This document shows, one piece after another, positions 56,567 to 64,000 of a stretch of 64,000 bases of DNA; position 1 is the stretch's first letter; each line of letters begins with the position of its first letter. Position numbers and translations under genes: made by a program. A model generated the notes under the pieces. The model did not search any database and was not told the DNA's origin. It saw only the letters and a program-made list of their open reading frames with translations. The stretch comes from a bacterium (GTDB taxonomy: Bacteria > Desulfobacterota > JAPLJL01), in the NCBI GenBank assembly GCA_028713675.1, contig JAQTNV010000002.1, positions 62,001 through 126,000 on the forward strand, written 5' to 3'.

Positions 56567-58294
56567 TTACGATTTTTCCTTCAAGGCCTGGTTATAGGCG
56601 GCGATAATACTCTTGCGGGTTACCAGTCCGATCAGATGGCCGGGGTTATCCCGTTCTACCACCGGGATCTGGGCAACTTCTTTTTCTCCCAGTTTACCCA
56701 AGGCGGTTTTCAGGTTTTCGTCAGGATAGCAGACCACCACATTTTTAGTCATTATTTCCTTGACGGGGACTTCCGGCTTTCCCTCAACCAGGGCCTGGTT
56801 AACATCCTTGGGGGTAACTATTCCCACTAAATTATTTTTCTGGTCCAGAACTGAAAATCCCCGGTAACGGGTAGACTTAAACAGCAGATCCACGTTTTTA
56901 ACGCTGGTGGTTTCCTCGACGGTAGTTATTTTCTTAAACATCGCGTCAAAAACATTTATTTCCTCCATAAGATCCATTCCCTCGATTTTTTGAATGTTTA
57001 TTCCCCTTCTGACCAGCTTCAAAGTGTAGATCGATTCTTTGGTCAATCTTTTGATGACTACAGTGGAAATGACGCAGGTAATCATCAAGGGCAGGATAAT
57101 CTTATAATCCCCCGTCATCTCGAACAGGATAAGAATGGCTGAAATCGGAGCTTGGGCGGCCCCGGCAAAAGTCGCCCCCATCCCCACCAGGGCACAGGCC
57201 CCCGGAGGAATGGCAATATCAGGCATAAGTATTTGAGTGAGTTTGCCGAAGGCCTCCCCCAACATAGCCCCGATGAAAAGGGAAGGGGCGAATACTCCCC
57301 CGGACCCTCCCGAACCCAAGGTTAGGGAAGTGGCCAAAATCTTGAAAAAGACGAGAAGGACAACCGTCCCGAACACAATTTTCCCGGATAAAGCCAGCTC
57401 GATGGATTCGTAACCGACTCCAAAAATCTGGGGAAAGTAGAGCCCAATTAAGCCGACCAGCAATCCCCCCATCGCGGGTTTTATGTATTCAGGGATCTTG
57501 ATGAGTTTGAAAAGGTCTTCGCTTTTATACAGGACTTTAATAAAAAGCCAGGCTGCTCCGGCAGTCAGAAATCCAAAAATGAAATAAAGCGGCATCTCCC
57601 ATAGACTTAACAACTGGTAAGTTGGCGTTAAAAAAGCCGGATGATCCCCCAGGAAATACCGGGAGGTGATCGCGGCCGTCACCCCGGATAAAACCACGGA
57701 AGAAAAATGCCGGGGGCCATATTCCCTTAAAATTACTTCCAGGGAGAAAAATATTCCGGCCAGGGGAGCGTTGAAGGTCGCGGCGATCCCGCCGGCCGCC
57801 CCGCAGGCGACCAGGATCTTGGTTTTTTCCTCGGTAAGATTGAATACCTGCGCCAGGCTGGATCCGAGGGCGGAACCAATCTGGACAATCGGGCCTTCGC
57901 GGCCTACCGAGCCTCCGGAGCCAATGCAGATTGATGATGCCAGGGCTTTCACCACCGCTACCCTGGGCCTGATTCTGCCTCCGGCATTAGCCACCGCCAG
58001 CATAACTTCCGGCACCCCGTGTCCCTTGGTTTCTCTCGAAAAAGCATTAATTATGGGTCCAATGATCAAACCGCCCAGAGCGGGAATGATGATCACATAA
58101 TAGGGGCCCATAAATTGGAGAAGGTTGCGCCCTTCTGAAAAGAAAATAATTTTAAAAACGCCTATAAGCCAACGGAAGAGGATAGCTCCCAAACCTGAGC
58201 CCAACCCGATCAAAAGTGAAAAAACCAATAAAAAGGCGGCTTCCGAGGTTTGAAGGTAAAAAATGGCCTTTTTGACTACCTCTTTAATACGCAT
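56567..58294 (-). CDS. ClC-family chloride channel/antiporter with CBS domains
   Basis: A 575-residue protein. The transmembrane part (about 15-430) has the selectivity motifs KGHGVPEVM, GREGPIVQIG with the gating Glu, and GGSGGVFAPSLF; the C-terminal 130 residues hold two CBS domains (start near EINVFDAMFKKI and VKEIMTKNVVV), which usually sense nucleotides. It could move Cl- in exchange for H+. The ATG at 58294 has no strong ribosome binding site. Ends 387 bp before tal in the same direction. Confidence 0.94.
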   Translation of the reverse strand: MRIKEVVKKAIFYLQTSEAAFLLVFSLLIGLGSGLGAILFRWLIGVFKIIFFSEGRNLLQFMGPYYVIIIPALGGLIIGPIINAFSRETKGHGVPEVMLAVANAGGRIRPRVAVVKALASSICIGSGGSVGREGPIVQIGSALGSSLAQVFNLTEEKTKILVACGAAGGIAATFNAPLAGIFFSLEVILREYGPRHFSSVVLSGVTAAITSRYFLGDHPAFLTPTYQLLSLWEMPLYFIFGFLTAGAAWLFIKVLYKSEDLFKLIKIPEYIKPAMGGLLVGLIGLYFPQIFGVGYESIELALSGKIVFGTVVLLVFFKILATSLTLGSGGSGGVFAPSLFIGAMLGEAFGKLTQILMPDIAIPPGACALVGMGATFAGAAQAPISAILILFEMTGDYKIILPLMITCVISTVVIKRLTKESIYTLKLVRRGINIQKIEGMDLMEEINVFDAMFKKITTVEETTSVKNVDLLFKSTRYRGFSVLDQKNNLVGIVTPKDVNQALVEGKPEVPVKEIMTKNVVVCYPDENLKTALGKLGEKEVAQIPVVERDNPGHLIGLVTRKSIIAAYNQALKEKS

Positions 58295-58622
58295 TTGTTT
58301 TTTGGGTTTGAGGGTCGGACGGGGAATACCAGGATAGACAAGTAAAATTACTAATCATTTTTCCTGGTTGGAATTTACCCGCTCGATAGGAATTTTGCAA
58401 GTTTGAGCCAACCCGCACTAAAATTATCCTTAATCTATAATTTCGCGTTGCCGAGGTTTGGATGATTACCTCCAGTATTATGATCCCTGTAAAACCGGAG
58501 GGCAGCGTGCTTTCAAAAAACCAGGTTTTGAATATCATTTACTTTCTGACGGTTGGTTTGAAGAGGGTTAGGGAATATCAAAGACGGAGCCGGGTTCGCG
58601 GGCTCCACACCGGGAGCTAATA
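58295..58622. other. divergent intergenic region without a convincing gene
   Basis: Lies between ClC (minus) and the LolA-like gene (plus). A short 36-codon frame from ATG 58462 shows a hydrophobic end but no family. The region is AT-rich in its first half, fitting promoters for both sides. A stem GGAGC..GCTCC occurs near 58587-58608. Confidence 0.4.
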
Positions 58623-59417
58623 ATGAAATCACTTAAGAAAATAATGAAAGTTGTGATTTTAGGAATTGTGCTTCTCGCACCTTTGCTTCCGGCGGCGGTC
58701 TCAGCCGAAACCGAAGGAGCCCCCGATTTAAAAGTGGTTTTAAAACGCCTGGACGATCTTTTCCGCTCGGCAAGCAGCGTGGGGTCAATGGAGCTTACCA
58801 TCGTAAAACCCCGCCGGAAGCACATCCTGAAACTCAAAATCTGGACCCAGGGCGAAGATAAAGCCTTGATCGTGATCGAGGCTCCCGAACGGGATAAAGG
58901 AACGTCCACCTTGAAGGTGGGGAAAAATCTCTGGAACTACCTGCCCAAGATCAACCGGACGATCCGGATTCCTCCCTCGATGATGCAAAGCTCCTGGATG
59001 GGAAGCGACTTTACCAACGATGACCTGGTCAAGGAATCGTCACTTTTAAAGGATTTTGACTCGCGGATGGCGGGACGTTCCGAGGATCCCCCCGGCTGGA
59101 AAATCGAGCTCACTGCCAAGCCCGGCCTGGTCGGCCTCTGGGAACGGATTGAATACTTGGTGGATTCGGAAGGCGGCTTGCCCCGGGAAGCGAGGTTCTA
59201 CGACCGCCGGAACCGGCTGGCCCGAATCATGACCTTCGACGAAATAAAAACCTTCAGCGGAAGAACCATCCCCGCGCATCTTACCCTCATCCCGATCGAC
59301 ACTGACGGGAAACCCGAGCCGGACACCCGAACCGAGATGCGTTACCTGGAAGTAAAATTCAACCTTCCGGTCCCGGATTCAACCTTCAGCCTTTCCGAAC
59401 TAGAGAGGAACCGTTGA
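58623..59417 (+). CDS. LolA-like outer membrane lipoprotein-sorting protein
   Basis: A 264-residue periplasmic protein with signal peptide (about 1-28) and a LolA/LolB-like fold typical of the family named outer membrane lipoprotein-sorting proteins: KNLWNYLPKINRTIRIPPSMM and SWMGSDFTNDDLVKES are the conserved centre. No lipobox is seen. It is followed by two permeases, an ATPase and a beta-barrel gene, so it is probably the periplasmic carrier of that system. Confidence 0.9.
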   Translation: MKSLKKIMKVVILGIVLLAPLLPAAVSAETEGAPDLKVVLKRLDDLFRSASSVGSMELTIVKPRRKHILKLKIWTQGEDKALIVIEAPERDKGTSTLKVGKNLWNYLPKINRTIRIPPSMMQSSWMGSDFTNDDLVKESSLLKDFDSRMAGRSEDPPGWKIELTAKPGLVGLWERIEYLVDSEGGLPREARFYDRRNRLARIMTFDEIKTFSGRTIPAHLTLIPIDTDGKPEPDTRTEMRYLEVKFNLPVPDSTFSLSELERNR

Positions 59418-59440
59418 AAAGGGAATACTGACAATAATTT

Positions 59441-59461
59441 TCCCCCTCTCTTCAAGGGGGA
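59441..59461. repeat. short inverted repeat TCCCCCT...AGGGGGA
   Basis: TCCCCCT-ctcttca-AGGGGGA. A related sequence occurs at 62706-62741 (CCCCCTTCG, CCCCCTTTT, AGAGGGAAGG). Such C-run/G-run dyads are widely dispersed in some deltaproteobacterial genomes. The last bases here also serve as the ribosome binding site of the next gene. Confidence 0.5.
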
Positions 59462-59472
59462 GGAGATGATAT

Positions 59473-60747
59473 TTGAACTTAAAGAAGATGACAATTTCCT
59501 TCAGCACCCTGAAAATCGCCTGGCGGAACCTCGGCCGGAACCGGCGGAGGACGCTTCTGAGCGTGGGCGCGATCGCGCTCGGCCAGTTCACCCTGATCAC
59601 GGTGAACGGGTTGGACGCCGGTTATTTCGAGAGCATGCTCCGGATTGTCACCGGCCCGCTCATCGGTCACGTCCAGGTTCACCATCCCAAGTGGAGGGAG
59701 GAACAAGCGGTGGACCAATACCTGGACAACCTCTCGGAGGCCGAGAAGGAGATCCGGGCCTTGCCCAATGTCAAAAGCGTATCCGCCCGGGTCTTCTCGG
59801 CCGCACTCGCGGCCCCCGGCGAGCGCGGCCGCCAGCCCGCCGAAGCAGAGATGGGAATGGTAGTCGGGGTGGACGTTTCGGCCGAGAACCGGCAAGGGGG
59901 GATCCTGGCTTCCCTCCCGCCCGCGGATCTGCCGGGGCCGGGAAGCGTGGTCTTGGGTAAAGTTTTGGCCCAAAGGCTCAAGCTCACTCCCGGGAAGACC
60001 ATCGCGGTCATCAGCCAGGATACCGACGGGCTCCCGGTCAGTAATATCTTCCGGGTCAATGCCCTGATTCAGGGAGGAAACGAGCTTATCAGCCGTCTGG
60101 GGATCGTGATGGCGCTTAAGGATGCCCAGGGCTTCCTTGCTCTCCCCAACCAGGCCCACGAGATCATTATCCTGGGCGACGATTACCGGAAGGCCGGGGA
60201 ACTGGCCGAGCGGGTCAAATCTTTGCCCGCGCTCAAGAACGCCGAGGTGATTACCTGGAAGGAGGCTTTCCCGGTGATCGTTCGCCTGATCGGCATGAAG
60301 AACTGGATAGACCTGATTTTCCTGGTCATCCTGTTTATCGCGGCCGCGGCCGGGATCGCCAATACCATGATGATGTCCACGTTCGAGCGGACCCGCGAAT
60401 TCGGGATGCTTCTGGCCCTCGGGACCCGGCCCGGGCGGCTGATCAGGATGATCGCCTGGGAATCGGTGATTCTCGGCCTGGTGGGAGTAGCCCTTGGTTC
60501 AATCCTGGGGACGATCGTCGTGCTCATCACCTCGCATACCGGGATTGATTACGGGGCCTTGGGCGGAATCAGGGGTCAGGAATTGAGCTTTCAGGGGTTG
60601 ACCATTTCTTACGTGGTCTACCCGAAATTCGAATTCCATCAAGTGTTATTTGGGTTTGGGGCCGTTACGATCACCGCGGTCCTGACTTCCCTCTGGCCGG
60701 CCCTGCTGGCGGCCCGGCTCGAACCGGCGGAAGCGGTGCGCTCATGA
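59473..60747 (+). CDS. ABC transporter permease, MacB/LolE (FtsX) type
   Basis: A 424-residue permease: N-terminal helix (IAWRNLGRNRRRTLLSVGAIAL), a periplasmic MacB-like domain (about 45-260) and an FtsX domain with three helices (about 275-424; MMMSTFERTREFGMLLALGT). TTG at 59473 follows AGGAG by seven bases; an ATG at 59488 is possible. It overlaps the next permease gene by 4 nt (ATGA). Family members power extraction of lipoproteins or other envelope substrates. Confidence 0.92.
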   Translation: MNLKKMTISFSTLKIAWRNLGRNRRRTLLSVGAIALGQFTLITVNGLDAGYFESMLRIVTGPLIGHVQVHHPKWREEQAVDQYLDNLSEAEKEIRALPNVKSVSARVFSAALAAPGERGRQPAEAEMGMVVGVDVSAENRQGGILASLPPADLPGPGSVVLGKVLAQRLKLTPGKTIAVISQDTDGLPVSNIFRVNALIQGGNELISRLGIVMALKDAQGFLALPNQAHEIIILGDDYRKAGELAERVKSLPALKNAEVITWKEAFPVIVRLIGMKNWIDLIFLVILFIAAAAGIANTMMMSTFERTREFGMLLALGTRPGRLIRMIAWESVILGLVGVALGSILGTIVVLITSHTGIDYGALGGIRGQELSFQGLTISYVVYPKFEFHQVLFGFGAVTITAVLTSLWPALLAARLEPAEAVRS

Positions 60748-61979
60748 CCGGAAGAATGATTATAAAATACGCGTTCCGGAGTCAGACCCGGCGTTTTCGC
60801 CGGACCATCCTTTCGGTCGTCGGGGTGGGGGTGGGGTGCGCCATGGGGATCATCGCCACCTGCTGGATTGGAGGGGAACAGGAAATGACGGTCCGGGCGG
60901 CCTCTGAGAGCGGGGCGGGACACCTGAAAATCGTCCCGGCCGGTTGGCTCGAGACCCGGGAAAACACCCTGCGGATTTCTGAGTGGAAAAGAACGCTGGC
61001 CCTGGCCCGGTCCCTGCCGGGGGTAAAGCGGGTCGCCTTCCGCGCCCGGACCGACGGCCTGCTGGCTTTCGGCAACCGCACCTCGGGAGTGGAAGTGACC
61101 GGGGTGGACCCGGATTCCGAGCGGGCCTTCAACCGGATCGTTTACAAAAGCAAGATCCAGGGCCGTTACCTTGAACCCGGAGACGCCGGCCAGGCGGTGA
61201 TCGGGCGGGAGCTCGCCCGGAGGCTCAAGGTCGGCCTGGATGACGACCTGATGATAACCCTTTCCGGAAAGGGGGAAATCGAAAGCGCCATGCTCCGGAT
61301 TGTCGGAATCCTGGATACAGGAAGCCAGGAGCTGGACCTCTCCGTCTGCCACATCACCCTTACGGAACTGGAACGGATGACCGGAATTTCCGGGCCCGCG
61401 GAGATTTCGATCCTGCTGGATAATTACAAACGCATTGATTCCACCCGCGAGGTCCTGGCCCGGGAACTTTCCGGCCGAAACCGGGTCATCACCTGGAAGG
61501 AGGTGGCCCCGGAGCTCGCGGCCGGGATGGAGGGGGATATGGCCTTCGCCCGGCTTTTGGTTTTGATTATCATAGCCGTAGTGGGGCTCGGGATCATGAG
61601 CGCCCAGCTCACCGCGGTGATGGAGAGGCGGCGGGAATTCGGGATCCTTTCCGCCCTGGGGATGCCGGGCCGCCGGATTGTCGGGATGATCCTGACCGAG
61701 GCTTTCCTGATCGGGCTTGGAGGCGCCCTGGTCGCGCTTGCGGTTTCCTTCCCCATTACCTACCGATTGGCCAGCCGGGGCGTGAACCTCTCCGCCCTGA
61801 TGGGCGGGTTAAACTCGTTTGGCGGAGTCCTGATTGATCCGGTGGCCTATGGCGACCTGGGTTGGTGGGTGGTCTGGTATGCCTTCGGGGTTTCCCTGGC
61901 GGCGACGGTTTTGGCTTCTCTATATCCGGCCCGGCTGGCGCAGAAGATTGATCCGGCCGAGGCTTTAAGGAGGATTTGA
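60744..61979 (+). CDS. ABC transporter permease, MacB/LolC (FtsX) type
   Basis: A 411-residue homologue of the preceding permease: cytoplasmic RxFRRTILSVVGVGVG start with a transmembrane helix (about 15-35), a periplasmic region, and FtsX helices (about 265-405; VMERRREFGILSALGMPG). The two would form a heterodimer. Ends 1 nt before the ATPase gene. Confidence 0.92.
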   Translation: MTGRMIIKYAFRSQTRRFRRTILSVVGVGVGCAMGIIATCWIGGEQEMTVRAASESGAGHLKIVPAGWLETRENTLRISEWKRTLALARSLPGVKRVAFRARTDGLLAFGNRTSGVEVTGVDPDSERAFNRIVYKSKIQGRYLEPGDAGQAVIGRELARRLKVGLDDDLMITLSGKGEIESAMLRIVGILDTGSQELDLSVCHITLTELERMTGISGPAEISILLDNYKRIDSTREVLARELSGRNRVITWKEVAPELAAGMEGDMAFARLLVLIIIAVVGLGIMSAQLTAVMERRREFGILSALGMPGRRIVGMILTEAFLIGLGGALVALAVSFPITYRLASRGVNLSALMGGLNSFGGVLIDPVAYGDLGWWVVWYAFGVSLAATVLASLYPARLAQKIDPAEALRRI

Positions 61980-61980
61980 A

Positions 61981-62694
61981 ATGAGTGGAACCGACGGAAA
62001 TTTCCTGATTACCGCCCGCGGGGTGACCAAGATTTACCGGACGGGCCAAATCGAGGCCCCGGCTCTCCGGGGGGTAGATCTGGAGGTGAAATCAGGAGAA
62101 TTTATTTCGATCGTGGGCCCTTCCGGAAGCGGGAAAACCACCCTGCTTAACCTGATCGGCGCCCTGGATTCGCTGACCGGAGGGGAGCTTAAGGTCCTGG
62201 GTAAGGACGTGAGCGGGTTAAGCCGCCGCGAACGGGCCGAGCTTCGACTGCATCATCTAGGTTTCGTCTTCCAGGCCTATAACCTGATCCCGGTTCTCAC
62301 CGCCCGGGAAAACGTGGAATTCGTGCTCGAGCTTCAAGGCGTGGGCCGTGAGCGGAGCGCCCGCGCGGAGGAGGTGCTAGGCGAACTCGGTCTTTCCGAA
62401 TTTTCCGACCGCCGGCCGCTGGAGATGTCAGGAGGGCAGCAGCAACGGGTGGCGGTGGCGCGGGCGGTCGCCTCCCGGCCCCGGCTGGTTCTGGCGGATG
62501 AGCCCACCGCCAACCTCGACGGAGAGAATGCCGAGGTTCTCCTCCGCCTGATGCGAAGGCTCCGCGATGAACAGGGTATGACATTTGTTTTTTCCACGCA
62601 CGATTCCCGGGTGGTGGAACACGCGGAAAGGATCATAACCCTGACGGACGGTCGGGTTTCGCAGGATGAGAGAAGGAATCCAGATCGGGGTTGA
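61981..62694 (+). CDS. ABC transporter ATPase, LolD/MacB type
   Basis: A 237-residue ATPase: Walker A GPSGSGKTT, the LolD/MacB-like GFVFQAYNLIPVLTA, signature MSGGQQQRVAVARAV, Walker B LVLADEPTANLD and switch His in FSTHDSRVV. It would drive the two permeases upstream. It overlaps the next gene's frame slightly at its end. Confidence 0.95.
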   Translation: MSGTDGNFLITARGVTKIYRTGQIEAPALRGVDLEVKSGEFISIVGPSGSGKTTLLNLIGALDSLTGGELKVLGKDVSGLSRRERAELRLHHLGFVFQAYNLIPVLTARENVEFVLELQGVGRERSARAEEVLGELGLSEFSDRRPLEMSGGQQQRVAVARAVASRPRLVLADEPTANLDGENAEVLLRLMRRLRDEQGMTFVFSTHDSRVVEHAERIITLTDGRVSQDERRNPDRG

Positions 62695-62699
62695 AAATT

Positions 62700-63995
62700 A
62701 TGAAAATCCCCCTTCGTCCCCCTTTTCACAAAGAGGGAAGGCAAAAAATTCTCGCGATTATAAAATCGATGATTTTCACGATTCTTTTGTTATTTCCATC
62801 AGTATCTGGTTCCGTGGAAATAACGGTCGGGGAGGATAAGGACTTGGTCTTCAACCCCAGCATGGCTCTCAAGGCGAGCCTCCTGGTTCCCGAGGGCGAC
62901 CCGGCCCTTAATCTCTGGCGTCTCCGCTTAGGGATGGACGGCAAGTACCAGTCCTGGGCCAAGCTCGGGTTCGCTTACGAACAGAGAATCCGGACCAACC
63001 CGGGAGAGGAAACGGGCGGTTTTGCCATCCTCCCGCCGGAAACGGAAGCGTCGTATCGGCTTCGGCAGTTGGATTGGTCCCTGGCGGAGAAGGGCATGGA
63101 ATATTCCTATAGGCACGAAATCGATCGGACGTTTTTGTCCTTTCACTTGGATCAGGCCGATCTGACCCTGGGCCGTCAAGCGATCGGTTGGGGGCGGGGG
63201 GTGATTTTCAGCGCGGTAGACGTTTTTTCTCCCTTTCAGCCGCTCGAGATTGACCGGGAATGGCGCCGGGGGGTGGATGCGGCTCGCGCCGACCTGAAGA
63301 TCTCGGATCGTTCTTCCCTGGATCTGGTGAGTGCTTGGGGACCGGACGCGGACATAGACAAATCCGCTTTCCTGGGCCGCCTGCGCGGGTTCGCCGGGCG
63401 GCTGGACGGCGAGTTTATTTTCGGATGGCGCGCCCGCGATCTCATGTACGCGGCAACCTGTTCCTCCCGTTTAGGCGGGGCTGAGCTTCACGGGGAGCTG
63501 GCGTTCTTCGATACGCCCGAGAGATTTCCCGGGGGGGCATTCGGCCGATGGGATTTCGCGGTCGCCAAGGCGGTTTTAGGAACGTCGTATACCTTTCAAA
63601 TCGGCCACGGCCTTTCTGCTTGGGCCGAGTATCACTTCTCCGGTTTCGGATTCGAGGATATCAAACAAGCGCCTTTAGCCTTGGCGACCGATAATTCCTA
63701 CCAAACCCGTTTCCTCCGCGGAGACACCCAGATTCTCGGACGGCAGGCGCTCGCGTTGCGGACCGCCTATGAGTTCAACGATTTACTTGATGTCAGTCTG
63801 TCCTGGATCGGAAGTCTCACGGATGGATCGGGGGTGATTGTCCCGGTATTCGACTCGACCGTCTCCGATAACTTATCGGTCACCGCCAGCTTCTTCTTCC
63901 CGTATGGGCCGGGTCTGGATAGCTCCGGATTGCCCCGCAGCGAGTATGGAAGCTCGCCCATCGCCGGATTCCTGCAGGTCAATATTTACCACTAA
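62700..63995 (+). CDS. outer membrane beta-barrel protein (DUF1302-like)
   Basis: A 431-residue protein ending 5 bp before the window edge. Predicted alternating strands with aromatic residues fill about 50-431, with LTLGRQAIGWGRGVIFSAVD as a motif common to large barrel proteins of this kind and a C-terminal FLQVNIYH. The start is uncertain: the first codons (62700-62745) translate a dispersed C/G repeat, and ATG at 62769 gives a clean signal peptide (MIFTILLLFPSVSGS). It is probably the outer membrane end of the preceding ABC system. Confidence 0.78.
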   Translation: MKIPLRPPFHKEGRQKILAIIKSMIFTILLLFPSVSGSVEITVGEDKDLVFNPSMALKASLLVPEGDPALNLWRLRLGMDGKYQSWAKLGFAYEQRIRTNPGEETGGFAILPPETEASYRLRQLDWSLAEKGMEYSYRHEIDRTFLSFHLDQADLTLGRQAIGWGRGVIFSAVDVFSPFQPLEIDREWRRGVDAARADLKISDRSSLDLVSAWGPDADIDKSAFLGRLRGFAGRLDGEFIFGWRARDLMYAATCSSRLGGAELHGELAFFDTPERFPGGAFGRWDFAVAKAVLGTSYTFQIGHGLSAWAEYHFSGFGFEDIKQAPLALATDNSYQTRFLRGDTQILGRQALALRTAYEFNDLLDVSLSWIGSLTDGSGVIVPVFDSTVSDNLSVTASFFFPYGPGLDSSGLPRSEYGSSPIAGFLQVNIYH

Positions 63996-64000
63996 AGTCT

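Noticed and set aside
58462..58572. 36-codon frame with a hydrophobic end before the LolA-like gene
   Set aside because: Looks a little like a TetR C-terminus, but too short and no start signal; cannot be supported.

Overview
The window is a Gram-negative (diderm) bacterial chromosome segment: it has TonB-dependent and porin-type beta-barrels, several lipoproteins, Lol/Mac-type ABC genes, two sigma-54 activators and a near-consensus -24/-12 promoter. Iron uptake (feo), DUF134/NifX, CoA-disulfide-reductase-rhodanese, diguanylate cyclases and a CCG-type Fe-S protein remnant suggest a deltaproteobacterial (Desulfobacterota-like, perhaps Geobacter- or Syntrophus-like) organism; this is inference from gene content, since no rRNA or tRNA was recognised. 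Several gene starts use TTG or GTG.

Layout. 0.4-2.4 kb: a PAS/sigma-54 regulator and a frameshifted methyltransferase. 2.6-6.4 kb: fur-feoA-feoB, interrupted by an nlpD-like gene flanked by broken ends of surE, feoA and feoB. 6.6-8.0 kb: an M23 protein with an in-frame amber codon. 8.1-13.9 kb: a compact operon of two small Cys-containing lipoproteins, a TonB receptor, an ECF S-type protein, a SAM methyltransferase and the ECF T and A subunits. 14.0-17.6 kb: a divergent metal uptake set (small secreted protein, porin, TroA/ZnuA-like binding protein, permease, no ATPase). 17.7-20.6 kb: Fe-S oxidoreductase remnant, CoA-disulfide reductase-rhodanese, NifX-like protein and DUF134 regulator with a perfect 20-bp palindrome upstream.

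21.0-29.0 kb: a two-component pair (kinase plus sigma-54 response regulator) followed by two matching dyads, a sigma-54 promoter and a presumptive operon of two Pal/OmpA lipoproteins, a small Cys protein, a WG-repeat protein, a kinase-like protein lacking its phospho-acceptor His and a diguanylate cyclase, closed by a strong terminator. 29.2-39.7 kb: formylglycine-enzyme-like protein, a membrane-anchored HAMP-trehalose-phosphate synthase, OtsB, DUF5752, TreT, an ion-transporter-superfamily permease, Kup and another diguanylate cyclase; this looks like osmotic or stress adaptation.

40.0-56.2 kb: an eleven-gene minus-strand operon (tal, pgm, uspA, glgP, HAD, ackA, xfp, rpiB, aldolase, pgi, H+-ATPase) that would take stored glucan through glucose-6-P and fructose-6-P to phosphoketolase and acetate kinase. 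56.6-58.3 kb: ClC channel with CBS domains. 58.6-64 kb: a LolA-like protein, two FtsX-type permeases, an ATPase and a beta-barrel protein, probably one envelope export system.

The most distinctive features are (1) the TonB-ECF-methyltransferase operon, (2) the kinase/sigma-54/c-di-GMP envelope circuit, and (3) three places where a gene or pair sits between an intact gene and a duplicated 3' fragment of that same gene (feoA/nlpD, pal/Cys protein, pgm/uspA).
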